Position numbers and translations under genes: made by a program
The notes under the pieces: model-generated
Database searches by the model: none
The model's input: only the letters and a program-made list of their open reading frames with translations
What the model was told of the DNA's origin: nothing
In this document: piece after piece, positions 15,096 to 23,211 of the stretch
How the letters are laid out: each line of letters starts with the position of its first letter
Position numbering within the stretch: position 1 is the first letter of the stretch
Source of the DNA: Candidatus Omnitrophota bacterium
GTDB taxonomy: Bacteria > Omnitrophota > Gorgyraeia > Zapsychrales > Zapsychraceae
Assembly: GCA_018399915.1 (NCBI GenBank)
Contig: JAGYNW010000001.1
Span: 1 to 28,039, forward strand
Length of the DNA: 28,039 nt
Direction: 5' to 3'

Positions 15096-16994
15096 ATGCC
15101 AGAAAATCATGACCTCGCTCTTATTCTGTCGAAATGCAATGAACACAATCAAGGCAAAATCCGTCAGATCAGCAACCAGGACATTTTAGCTGTTATCGCC
15201 GACAGGATAAAACTTTGCAATCCGGACAACCTTTTTATCCACACAGGAAGTGATGCCGACTGCCTGCATATCAAAAGAATGGCTTTAGCTACCGGCGAAG
15301 AACAACCGTTGAAAATGGAAGGCCATACCGCGCATTTCGATCCTCCCACAGAACAAGGCCGGATCGTCAAACAAACCTACGCAGTCGCTGATGAAGGGGT
15401 TTACACCAGCAGCCTGGCCAATGCCATGCCGCGGCCGGAGGCCACTGACCTTATCCAGAAATATATGAAGGACATCATGACCGGAAAGACCCTGATCGTG
15501 GGATTTTTTATCCGGGGGCCGATCGGTGCGCCGATCTCTTATCCGTCTTTGACTTTTTCCGACTCCTGGTACCTGATGCACCAACAAAACAACCTCTACC
15601 GCAAAAACCCGGCCTATTTTGAAAAACAAGTTGATCTGATCGGATTTTTCTTTACCAATACCCACAGCAAGGGCACTCTGAACACCAAAGAAGCCTATGT
15701 GCTGACTGACCGGAAGAATAAAGAAACCTGGGCCTGGAACGTGTCTTATTTAGGCAATTGTGCCTTGATCAAAAAAGGCCATCACCGGCTGGCCAACGAT
15801 GACGCCATCTACAATCACCGCGGTAAACGCCTCAGCGAACATATGTTCATTACCGGCATCACACTGAAAGACAACACCACCATATGGATCAATGGTGCGG
15901 CCCCCAGCGGCTGTGGTAAGACCACGACCGCCATGGCCGGGGATTCCTTTATCGGCGATGACCTGGCCCAAGTCTGGATCGATGATGACGGGCTGATCCG
16001 TTCCGCCAACCCGGAAATCGGTATTTTCGGGATCATCAAGGATGTTAATCTCGAAAGCGATCCGCTTTTGATGGAACGCCTCCGCAATCACGGATCCGAG
16101 GTCATCTGGACCAATGTGCTTCTAGCCAACAAAACCCCCTACTGGGAAGGCAGCCATGAAAGCATCCCTGAAAGCGGGACAAACTTCCAGGGCGAATGGT
16201 TCAAAGGCAAAAAAGATGCCAACGGCAATCCCATTCCGATCTCGCATCCCAATGCCCGTTGCACCATCCGGAGCAATCAACTTAGAAATTTTGATGAAGA
16301 ATCCGCCAATGACCCCAATGGTGTTGAGACCAAAGTCTTTACCTACAGCGGACGGGATGCCGATACCATGCCCCCAGTCATCGCCGCCTTAACCCCGGAA
16401 GAAGGCGTGACCTTTGGCGCGGATATCGCCTCGGCCACCACCGCGACCGAGGTCGGGTCCAAAGGTGATGTCAAGCGCTCTCCCTGGGCCAATGCGCCCT
16501 TCTTTTTAGGCGCTTTAGGGGAATACATGGATGGCCAATTCAAATTCTTTACCAATCCCGAGCTCAAAATGAAACCTGTCCTGGCCTCTCTGAATTACTT
16601 TTTGACGGATGCGGCCCGCGGCGGCAACTCCCAAGACCTGTTAGGGGAAAAACGGGATGTCACGGTCTGGCTGACATGGCTGGCCAAACTTGCCCATGAT
16701 GAGGTTACCGGCCTGAAAACACCCTTGGGCATCATCCCCACCTTCAAAGAGGTCAAGGCGATTTTCGATCAACTGATCCCGGACAAAGGCTACACCAAAG
16801 AACTTTACGAAAAACAATTCTCCCTTTATGTTGATAATGTCATTGCCAGGATCGATATGCAGGTGGCTGCCTACCAAAAAGAGGTCAATGTGCCTGAGAT
16901 CTATTTTAAAACCCAGGCAGCCAAAAAGGCCCGGCTGGAAAAGCTGAAAGCCGAAAAAGGTGCGATCGTGACACCGGATCAATTAAGCGCCTGA
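15096..16994 (+). CDS. pckG: Phosphoenolpyruvate carboxykinase (GTP)
   Basis: A 632-aa cytoplasmic enzyme that interconverts oxaloacetate and PEP using GTP/GDP, a link between the TCA cycle and gluconeogenesis. The P-loop is GAAPSGCGKTTTAM (267-280), close in layout to the GTP-PEPCK kinase-1 motif but differing from the usual AFPSACGKTNLAM. The kinase-2 motif is FIGDDLAQVW (286-294), and H249 in LSEHMFITGIT aligns with the Mn-binding His. MPPVIAALTPEEGVTFGADIASATT and the C-terminal FKEVKAIFDQLIP region are full length. The ATG has AAGGAG seven bases upstream. It is divergent from the helical-repeat/HD-GYP operon and ends 30 bases from the convergent PilX-like gene, with no obvious terminator. 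Confidence 0.95.
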   Translation: MPENHDLALILSKCNEHNQGKIRQISNQDILAVIADRIKLCNPDNLFIHTGSDADCLHIKRMALATGEEQPLKMEGHTAHFDPPTEQGRIVKQTYAVADEGVYTSSLANAMPRPEATDLIQKYMKDIMTGKTLIVGFFIRGPIGAPISYPSLTFSDSWYLMHQQNNLYRKNPAYFEKQVDLIGFFFTNTHSKGTLNTKEAYVLTDRKNKETWAWNVSYLGNCALIKKGHHRLANDDAIYNHRGKRLSEHMFITGITLKDNTTIWINGAAPSGCGKTTTAMAGDSFIGDDLAQVWIDDDGLIRSANPEIGIFGIIKDVNLESDPLLMERLRNHGSEVIWTNVLLANKTPYWEGSHESIPESGTNFQGEWFKGKKDANGNPIPISHPNARCTIRSNQLRNFDEESANDPNGVETKVFTYSGRDADTMPPVIAALTPEEGVTFGADIASATTATEVGSKGDVKRSPWANAPFFLGALGEYMDGQFKFFTNPELKMKPVLASLNYFLTDAARGGNSQDLLGEKRDVTVWLTWLAKLAHDEVTGLKTPLGIIPTFKEVKAIFDQLIPDKGYTKELYEKQFSLYVDNVIARIDMQVAAYQKEVNVPEIYFKTQAAKKARLEKLKAEKGAIVTPDQLSA

Positions 16995-17024
16995 ATCTTG
17001 CGCCCGGCAGCAAAAATAAATATC

Positions 17025-18527
17025 TTAACTCTTGATCCAGGCCACAATCATGTACCATCGGGCATTGCTTCCGATCATGCCAGGCGGCATATTGTTCACT
17101 GTCTCCGGGACCTGAAAAATCGCCGGGACATTGGTGCCCATATCAAAATAATTAGAAACAATGGTTCCCACCAGATCTGTCTGCTTGGAAACCGCCATGG
17201 TGTTTTCGGCGTAAAAAACCCCCATCACATCCAGCCCTGCCGCGTCAATATTAATATTATTCGGCGTCATGATTCCGATAATATTATTCGGGAAAGACGC
17301 TGCCCCGCTGGTCACCAGGCTGGTCTGAATATTGACATCCCCGGTCACAAGCAAGGAGCCTGTACCGGAATAGGTGATCACATTATTACTGGTATGTTTG
17401 GTCATCAAAATATCATTGCCTTCATCCACGTATACAATTCCGGAAACCGACAAATTGCCCGCACCATCCATACTGATACTGCCGTTGGCATCGGCATAGG
17501 AAAAGGAACTATTCGGTTTGATATTGGTTAATTCACTGGTCAAAACCAGGGCATTCGCCTTTAAATAGTCCTGATAAGTCGCGTAGGTGGCATAAGGGTC
17601 TGACAAACTGGGAAAATCTACGGCATCACCCAGATCATAGGCGCTGGCAGTTCCGTTATCAGAATGCACACTTATGGCGCCCTGATTGCCGCCCCATCCA
17701 TCTGTCACAAACACACCATCCACGGTCTCCTTGTACGCATTACCGGCGATATCGGCTTCACCCACCGTGGAAGACCCACTCAACCCCACTGTTCCCCGTT
17801 TCACGCGCAACTCAGCGCTCAAGGTCTCAACGGTCTCACCATTGTAACTGATCGTGGGTAATGCCGGGACCAATGCCTGTAATGCCGCGGGCATGGTACT
17901 GTAATTATTGCCCACCAACTCGGCGGTCCCTCCCAAATCCACAGCAAAATCCCCGGGGTTCAGGCTGCTGCCCAGGATGTGGACAGATCCGCGGATATCC
18001 ACATTCCCGTTGACCATAGTGCCGGATGCACCACTGCCGGCAAAAATCGCATTGTTCCAGGGAGAAATATCAATCATGCGCACATAGGCATCAATCGTGT
18101 GCTCAATATCATCGATAGTCCCCACCGAACGGATCCAGACATCATCCCGGCCGGCCACATTCTTTAAAAAAACCGTAAAACTCCCGCCATTGATGGCGGT
18201 AGCATTGTGCGGCAAGGCGTAATAATTGACTGTGTCCGGTCCCACCGCCATTCCGTTAATATCACCGTCAGCCCAACTCGGGGTTCCGACCGCGTCAACA
18301 AAATCCTTGCGCAGGTCATAAAGCCCCTGTTCCAATCCGGCCTCGGCGATATTAAAAGCCACCGTAGCCCGCCGTTGCCTTTCGGAAACCTTGCCCTCAT
18401 TAACGGCCAAAACCGACAAGGCCGCCCCCAATCCGATCAGAATAACGATCACAAAATACGAAATGATCAACATGCTGCCCCGTTCGTTGGCCAAAAGTCT
18501 GTTTTGTAAAAACATTTTTTGTTTCAT
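17025..18527 (-). CDS. PilX-like pilus assembly/pseudopilin-associated protein
   Basis: A 500-aa protein with one N-terminal membrane helix (ERGSMLIISYFVIVILIGLG, about 15-34) followed by the RRATVAFNIAEAGLEQGLYDLR helix typical of PilX N-terminal domains. A very large Ser/Thr/Asn/Gly-rich beta region follows with repeated short strands (VNGNVDIRGSVHILGSS, LLVTGDVNIQT, NNINIDAAGLDVMGVFYAE). This suggests a beta-helix-like passenger exposed outside. It is far longer than the usual PilX (about 170-200 aa). It begins one base after the PilW-like stop, with a GAGGA ribosome binding site, so it belongs to the riboswitch-controlled operon. No pilus motor or prepilin peptidase genes are in view. Confidence 0.75.
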   Translation of the reverse strand: MKQKMFLQNRLLANERGSMLIISYFVIVILIGLGAALSVLAVNEGKVSERQRRATVAFNIAEAGLEQGLYDLRKDFVDAVGTPSWADGDINGMAVGPDTVNYYALPHNATAINGGSFTVFLKNVAGRDDVWIRSVGTIDDIEHTIDAYVRMIDISPWNNAIFAGSGASGTMVNGNVDIRGSVHILGSSLNPGDFAVDLGGTAELVGNNYSTMPAALQALVPALPTISYNGETVETLSAELRVKRGTVGLSGSSTVGEADIAGNAYKETVDGVFVTDGWGGNQGAISVHSDNGTASAYDLGDAVDFPSLSDPYATYATYQDYLKANALVLTSELTNIKPNSSFSYADANGSISMDGAGNLSVSGIVYVDEGNDILMTKHTSNNVITYSGTGSLLVTGDVNIQTSLVTSGAASFPNNIIGIMTPNNINIDAAGLDVMGVFYAENTMAVSKQTDLVGTIVSNYFDMGTNVPAIFQVPETVNNMPPGMIGSNARWYMIVAWIKS

Positions 18528-18528
18528 G

Positions 18529-19083
18529 TCAGTTCCTCAATTCTATTTGAAAATCCAGATCCATATTCAAGACCTCGTCGGTCAACCCAACAGTGTCTTG
18601 CGCGCGCAAAGCCACCTCCAGGATGTCGGCTTGTGTCGATAAACGCCGGAATTGCATTGATTGCATATTTTGGCTCAGGATCTGCGTTGTCCCCCCGCGG
18701 ATTTTATGTAACTGTTTTCCGTCTGTTCCCCCTAAGGTATATTGAATGGAATTCGCATCCCAGGTGATGATCCCGCCGGTAACCGTGGAAGGCACCTGAA
18801 ACGTTATGGTCGAATACCAGGTATCATCTGCCGGCACATCGGCGATAGAAGCATTTCCTGCCTGCCGCAGATCATTGATCATCATCTCCATGGATTTGCG
18901 CAATTCCTGACGCAATCCGATCCTGACCTCATTGGTCGTCCAAGACCTTTGCCCCACCACGATCACTGCCAAAAGCGCGGATGAAAGAATGGAAAAAATA
19001 AAAACCGAGACCAAAAGCTCGGATAAAGACATCCCCTTGCGATTTTTTAAAAAACGTCTTTTATGGATATCGCTTTTTTTCAT
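18529..19083 (-). CDS. Prepilin-type protein, PilW/PulJ-like
   Basis: A 184-aa pseudopilin with a class III leader. A 17-residue basic leader ends RKG, and the mature protein begins MSLSE, with the conserved Glu at +5. A hydrophobic helix follows (LLVSVFIFSILSSALLAVIVV). The distal part, including QELRKSMEMMINDLRQAGN and a beta region ending LNMDLDFQIELRN, matches the PulJ/PilW type of minor pilins that initiate pilus or type II pseudopilus assembly at the inner membrane. It lies four bases after the PilV-like gene and one base before the PilX-like gene. A secretion role and a surface-fibre role are equally possible. Confidence 0.8.
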   Translation of the reverse strand: MKKSDIHKRRFLKNRKGMSLSELLVSVFIFSILSSALLAVIVVGQRSWTTNEVRIGLRQELRKSMEMMINDLRQAGNASIADVPADDTWYSTITFQVPSTVTGGIITWDANSIQYTLGGTDGKQLHKIRGGTTQILSQNMQSMQFRRLSTQADILEVALRAQDTVGLTDEVLNMDLDFQIELRN

Positions 19084-19087
19084 AACC

Positions 19088-19549
19088 TCAGCGCCTCGTA
19101 TAATAAGTAACTAACCGGACCGGAGAATCGATCTTGCCGTTGGCATTGACATCTTCACCTGTGTCCAGTACACCATTCAAGTTCAAATCTTCCCCGATAA
19201 CCCTGTCATATTTGTCTTTCCAGCAGATAACGACTTCAATCTCTAATAACTCCGGGTTACTGGAATCAAGATGAATGACACCCTTACCCGCTAATAAGGA
19301 GGGCGTAAAGGTGTTGCCCGGTGTCCCCCCGCTGGCATAAAGCGTCGGGATATTGACAAACCCGGCTGACCGGATCTCTTCAATCTTGGATTGCGCCTCT
19401 GATACCGCCGCGGTCTTGTTACCCGCCATTTCAGACAAGGCATTGGTATGTATAAACAATTGCAGAATACTAGTTACGGATACCGCCAGAATACCCAAAA
19501 GCACAACCAATTCCGCTAACATAAAACCCTTGTCATTCTGTTTCATCAT
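19088..19549 (-). CDS. Prepilin-type protein, PilV/PulI-like, with dockerin-like Ca-binding loops
   Basis: A 153-aa minor pilin. The short leader ends DKG (residue 8) before FMLAE, with Glu at +5, then a hydrophobic helix (LVVLLGILAVSVTSILQLF). Near the C-terminus, DLNLNGVLDTGE (121-132) and DVNANGKID (133-141) look like paired EF-hand/dockerin calcium loops. The start at 19549 is chosen because AAAGGAA sits seven bases upstream. The in-frame ATG at 19567 has no ribosome binding site and lies directly on the terminator's T-run. It is the first gene of the three-gene operon preceded by the c-di-GMP riboswitch. Confidence 0.8.
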   Translation of the reverse strand: MMKQNDKGFMLAELVVLLGILAVSVTSILQLFIHTNALSEMAGNKTAAVSEAQSKIEEIRSAGFVNIPTLYASGGTPGNTFTPSLLAGKGVIHLDSSNPELLEIEVVICWKDKYDRVIGEDLNLNGVLDTGEDVNANGKIDSPVRLVTYYTRR

Positions 19550-19567
19550 GGAAATGTTCCTTTGCAT

Positions 19568-19600
19568 AAAAAAAACCTATCCATTCATTTAATGGATAGG
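19568..19600 (-). terminator. Intrinsic terminator / expression platform of riboswitch
   Basis: On the minus strand, CCTATCCATT (19600-19591) and AATGGATAGG (19585-19576) form a perfect 10-bp stem with a five-base loop, followed by eight Ts (19575-19568). It lies between the GEMM-I aptamer and the ribosome binding site of the first pilin gene, so it acts as a switchable attenuator rather than a gene end. Confidence 0.85.
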
Positions 19601-19614
19601 TACACGAAGCCTCC

Positions 19615-19716
19615 GATTTTTCTTCGGCAGCTGGCAACCCCGCTGATCGATAAGTGCAGGGCCCTGTAGCTTTGCGTCCCATCCTTACGAATGGTTTGCC
19701 TTTGATCGAAAAAATC
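19615..19716 (-). promoter_or_regulatory. Cyclic di-GMP-I (GEMM-I) riboswitch
   Basis: The minus strand carries the GEMM-I conserved blocks in order. GGCAAACC (19700-19693) comes first. P2 then pairs CCATTC (19694-19689) with GGATGG (19684-19679) around a GTAA tetraloop of the required GNRA type. GGGACGCAAAGC (19680-19669) and a P3 region follow, then AGCGGGGTTGCC (19644-19633), whose TTGCC pairs with GGCAA to close P1. P1 is extended by GATTTTT (from 19716) with AAAAATC (to 19615). P3 is the least canonical part. An intrinsic terminator follows 14 bases downstream and three pilin-type genes after it. The terminator's CCTATCC can pair with GGATGGG (19684-19678) of P2 (six Watson-Crick pairs and one G-U), which predicts termination when ligand is bound. 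Confidence 0.85.
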
Positions 19717-19740
19717 CCAAAACAATTTTTCTCTACTAAA

Positions 19741-19770
19741 AGTATAAAACATTTTTACCAAGGATTGCAA
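19741..19770 (-). promoter_or_regulatory. Candidate promoter for riboswitch-pilin operon
   Basis: On the minus strand, TTGCAA (19765-19770) and TATACT (19741-19746) are 18 bases apart. The expected start near 19734 is about 20 bases before the aptamer. The gap 19550-19843 is fully explained by this promoter, the aptamer and the terminator. Confidence 0.5.
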
Positions 19771-19843
19771 TGTTACAAAAAAATGCGGAAAATTCCCGGG
19801 AACCAGGCTCACGCATTGAATGGGATAAAAATGCGCGCTTCGG

Positions 19844-20536
19844 TTAAGGACGCACAATCGATTCGATCTCACAGCGGTCATCATATATCTTCTCCTCGGT
19901 CAACTCACCCTTCACATTATAACTACGCTTGTAACCGCCATCAAGCTCATTGGTCAAAGCCCATTCGTACATGAGTGTGCCGTCACGGTAATACGTTTTC
20001 CCCCATCCGGCCTCAGGGTCGTCGCAAAGCAAAAGGGCATCAAAAACATTTTCTTCCATGCGCAAGGTGCCGTCATAATAGTAATCACGCACCGAAATGC
20101 GTTTGCCCTGATAATAATCCGCCTCACGCGCCACCTGCCCATTATCATAATATTCTACATACGGACCGTGCCGTTTTCCATTGCTGTAATGTTCGTAACC
20201 ATAAGTACCTTTGGATTTTCTTTCAAATTTTACCTCTCCGTCCGGGATCACACCCTCGATGTCAAAGATCTTTTCCCTGATATTCTTGAACCGGGCCACC
20301 TCCTGACCATCAATTAAAAAAATATTTTGCTCAAACTTACGGTTAGGTTCCCAACGCACCTTGCGGACCACATCATCATAACGCGTTTTTTTCCTGATAA
20401 CCGGTTTGGGCACAGGTGTCCTGACAACCCGGGGCGGGGTCTCTTTCTGAACATCCGCTATCTGCCGGTTAATGATGCCGTTAATCACGATAAAGATAAC
20501 AAACAAAACACCAAAAACAATAAGGGTTTTTTTCAT
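19844..20536 (-). CDS. Membrane-anchored MORN-variant (YwqK-like) repeat protein
   Basis: A 230-aa protein with an N-terminal membrane anchor (TLIVFGVLFVIFIVINGII, residues 4-22), a proline/basic linker, and tandem MORN-variant repeats from about residue 110, such as HYSNGKRHGPYVEYYDNGQV, DYYYDGTLRMEE, KTYYRDGTLMYEW and GGYKRSYNVKGELTEEKIYD. Such repeats are annotated as YwqK-family antitoxins, but no toxin partner is next to it, so I would not call it an antitoxin. The repeats would face the periplasm. A strong GGGGGAGG ribosome binding site precedes the ATG. It is upstream of the pilin operon but separated by the riboswitch promoter. Confidence 0.7.
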   Translation of the reverse strand: MKKTLIVFGVLFVIFIVINGIINRQIADVQKETPPRVVRTPVPKPVIRKKTRYDDVVRKVRWEPNRKFEQNIFLIDGQEVARFKNIREKIFDIEGVIPDGEVKFERKSKGTYGYEHYSNGKRHGPYVEYYDNGQVAREADYYQGKRISVRDYYYDGTLRMEENVFDALLLCDDPEAGWGKTYYRDGTLMYEWALTNELDGGYKRSYNVKGELTEEKIYDDRCEIESIVRP

Positions 20537-20566
20537 CCGCCTCCCCCTCCATTAATAATTTTCTCA

Positions 20567-20596
20567 ATTATATCGGAAACACGCGCTGACCGTAAA
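20567..20596 (-). promoter_or_regulatory. Candidate promoter of MORN-variant gene
   Basis: On the minus strand, a consensus TATAAT (20567-20572) is preceded after 18 bases by TTTACG (20591-20596). The start near 20560 leaves a leader of about 24 bases before the gene at 20536. Confidence 0.45.
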
Positions 20597-20678
20597 GATT
20601 TATTCAAATTAATTCTCCCTTGAATTTATCCGTTTTGATCACGAAAAACACTGCGCTGAGGAAAAAACCATTTTTTAT

Positions 20679-20707
20679 CTGAAATTCGCTATTGATAATG
20701 ATATACT
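20679..20707 (+). promoter_or_regulatory. Candidate promoter of GGDEF-EAL gene
   Basis: CTGAAA (20679-20684, 4/6 match) and TATACT (20702-20707, 5/6 match) are 17 bases apart. The start near 20714 gives a leader of about 43 bases. The rest of the divergent gap 20537-20756 shows nothing else recognisable. Confidence 0.45.
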
Positions 20708-20756
20708 TAGTTTTAGAAAATTTCTGAATCATAAAGATACTTACGACAGAAGAGCT

Positions 20757-23201
20757 ATGCCATCAAAAAATTTTAAATGTTTATTGATCGCGGATTACAA
20801 TTCAGACGTTCTACTCATCCGCTCCACCCTGGGTATTGAAGAAATTGCCCTGGAATGGATGTCAGAAATCCCCCAAACGGTCACCCCTGAAGCCTTGCAA
20901 ACCAAATTTGACATCATCCTCTTAGACCTTGATTTCTGGAAATCTGATTTTATTATGAAATTCAACAAACTGGCTGAACAGACCGAAGGCATCCCTATCA
21001 TTGTCCTGAACAGTCTGGAAAAAGAAGCCATTGCTTTGTCCCTGAACAAATTCGGGGCGTGGGATACCATGACCAAACCGCAAATAACCAAAAAAACCTT
21101 ACTGCAATCCATCAGACACGCGGTTACCTATCGAAAATGCCGGGAAGAACTCCAAAACTCTGAACTGCGTTTTAAAAGCCTTTCCCAGTTCTCGTTTAAC
21201 TGGGAATACTGGCAAGACCCGGACGGCTCCATGCGTTACGTTTCCCCGGCCTGCGAAGAGATCACGGGTTACACAGCCGAAGAGTTTATTCAACAACCCT
21301 CTCTCCATAAAATGATCATTGCCATTGAAGACAAAAAGATATTTTCTGACCATATTAAAAGACGGGAACACACCAAAGGTTTTTTAAAAGTCCGCTTTCG
21401 CATACGCAAAAAGGACGGTTCTTACTGCCTGATCGAACACCGCTGTCAGGAGATCCTTGATCCGGACGGCAGATATCTCGGCCTGCGTGTTTCCTGCCGC
21501 GACTTATCCGAACTTCGAATCAAAGAGCAGTTACGCAACCTGTCAACGGCTGTAGAACAAAGCCCGGCATCCATCATTATTACAAATATTGAAGGCACTA
21601 TCGAATATGTCAACAACTGGTTTATCGAAACGACGGGATACTCACGCGATGATGTTTACGAACAGAATGTCAGCATTTTAAAATCCGGTAAAACACCCAA
21701 AGACCTTTACAAAGACCTGTGGGCAACCATTACCGCCGGAAAAAAATGGATGGGCGAGATCTATAACAAAAAAAAAGACGGAGAATTTTTCTGGGAATAC
21801 TGCTCCATTTCTCCCATCATTGATGACGAAAATAATATCACGCATTTTTTGGCGGTCAAACAGGATATCACAGCTCAAAAGGAAGAAGAGAAGCAACTTA
21901 TCCATCAAGCCAACTACGACACGCTCACGGATCTGCCTAATCGGTCCCTCGCCTTAGACCGCATTGATCAAGCGATCTCCATGGCCAAACGAAAAAATAC
22001 GATCGTGGGAGTCATGTTCGTTGACCTTGATCAGTTCAAGATCGTTAATGATACTCTGGGGCATGAAATGGGTGATAAACTTCTGGTGGAAGCCGCCCAA
22101 CGGCTCAAAGAATGCTGCCGTGAAAGCGATACCGTCGCCCGTTTCGGCGGGGATGAATTCCTGGTTGTCATGCCGGGACTGGAAAGCCTGGACGATACCT
22201 CAATACTCGCCCGGAGGATCCTGGAATCTTTTCAAATCCCTTTTCAACTGGGAAACCAGCAGGCATTTGTGGGTTTAAGTATCGGCATTACCGGTTATCC
22301 TCTTGATGGCAATGACGCGCAGATCCTTTTAAGGAATGCGGACACCGCTATGTATCACGCCAAAGAGGCCTCCCGCAACACCTATCGTTTTTACACCACT
22401 GAAATGAACTCCAAGGCGGTCGAACGTATGAATATGGAGGGCTATTTACGCGCGGCTTTAAAAAACAAAGAATTCCTGATCTATTATCAGCCGATCATGA
22501 ACATGCGCAAGGTCATTGTTGGACTGGAATGCCTGTTGCGTTGGAATAGCCCAGAATTAGGCATGGTCTCCCCTATGAATTTTATTCCCCTGGCGGAAGA
22601 AACCGGGATCATCAATTCAATCGGAGAATGGATGCTTCATGAAGCCTGCTCCCAGGTCAAATTATGGATGGATAAAGTCAAAAAACCATTGCGCCTGGCT
22701 ATCAATGTGTCCTCCCGTCAGTTCCGTGAAGGCACCCTGCTCAATACCATTGATGAGGCCTTAAAAGAAAGTGATTTTCCGTCTCATTTGCTGGAACTGG
22801 AAATTACCGAACGCATGCTGCTTCAGGATGTTCCCCAAACAACCTTGATGCTCACTGATCTGCATAACCGGGGGGTACGCCTCGCCATCGATGATTTCGG
22901 GACCGGATATTCTTCCTTAAGCTATTTAAAGAAATATCCCTTTACCACCCTCAAAATCGACAAGGCCTTCATAAGCGAAGTAACTGTTAATGATGATAGC
23001 TCAACCATCACCAAGACCATTATCTCTATGGGGCACAGCTTAGGACTAGAAGTCGTGGGAGAAGGCGTGGAAACAGCTGAACAACTCACTTATCTAAAGA
23101 ATAATCACTGCGACCTGGTGCAGGGGTTTTACTTCAGCAAACCCCTGCCGGCCGACAAATTTTTAAACCTTTTGGGCGAATACTATCCTGTAGTCAACTA
23201 A
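20757..23201 (+). CDS. REC-PAS-PAS-GGDEF-EAL cyclic di-GMP turnover protein
   Basis: An 814-aa cytoplasmic protein. It has a receiver-like domain (about 5-125; D57 in ILLDLDF, K107 in TKP), two PAS domains (about 135-255 and 262-378), a GGDEF domain (about 385-545) and an EAL domain (about 555-810). The diguanylate cyclase site is intact (GGDEF 464-468) and has the inhibitory I-site R455-ESD458 exactly five residues before it. In the EAL domain the signature reads ECL (591-593). The other expected residues are present: INVSSRQF, EITER, DDFGTGYSS, LKIDKAFI, GEGVE and QGFYFSKPLP. Synthesis, hydrolysis or both are possible. It ends 10 bases from the convergent clpB. The ribosome binding site is weak (AGAAGAG). 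Confidence 0.93.
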   Translation: MPSKNFKCLLIADYNSDVLLIRSTLGIEEIALEWMSEIPQTVTPEALQTKFDIILLDLDFWKSDFIMKFNKLAEQTEGIPIIVLNSLEKEAIALSLNKFGAWDTMTKPQITKKTLLQSIRHAVTYRKCREELQNSELRFKSLSQFSFNWEYWQDPDGSMRYVSPACEEITGYTAEEFIQQPSLHKMIIAIEDKKIFSDHIKRREHTKGFLKVRFRIRKKDGSYCLIEHRCQEILDPDGRYLGLRVSCRDLSELRIKEQLRNLSTAVEQSPASIIITNIEGTIEYVNNWFIETTGYSRDDVYEQNVSILKSGKTPKDLYKDLWATITAGKKWMGEIYNKKKDGEFFWEYCSISPIIDDENNITHFLAVKQDITAQKEEEKQLIHQANYDTLTDLPNRSLALDRIDQAISMAKRKNTIVGVMFVDLDQFKIVNDTLGHEMGDKLLVEAAQRLKECCRESDTVARFGGDEFLVVMPGLESLDDTSILARRILESFQIPFQLGNQQAFVGLSIGITGYPLDGNDAQILLRNADTAMYHAKEASRNTYRFYTTEMNSKAVERMNMEGYLRAALKNKEFLIYYQPIMNMRKVIVGLECLLRWNSPELGMVSPMNFIPLAEETGIINSIGEWMLHEACSQVKLWMDKVKKPLRLAINVSSRQFREGTLLNTIDEALKESDFPSHLLELEITERMLLQDVPQTTLMLTDLHNRGVRLAIDDFGTGYSSLSYLKKYPFTTLKIDKAFISEVTVNDDSSTITKTIISMGHSLGLEVVGEGVETAEQLTYLKNNHCDLVQGFYFSKPLPADKFLNLLGEYYPVVN

Positions 23202-23211
23202 ACTAACCGCT

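Noticed and set aside
19550..19567. ATG at 19567 as start of the PilV-like gene
   Set aside because: It has only the terminator's T-run upstream, whereas AAAGGAA precedes the ATG at 19549.
19789..19800. Palindrome around TTCCCGGGAA as terminator of the MORN-variant gene
   Set aside because: Short self-complementary stretch with no loop and no adjacent T-run positioned after a stable stem.
19844..20536. Calling the MORN-variant gene a toxin-antitoxin antitoxin
   Set aside because: The name comes from a loosely defined family. No toxin gene is adjacent, and the protein is membrane-anchored.
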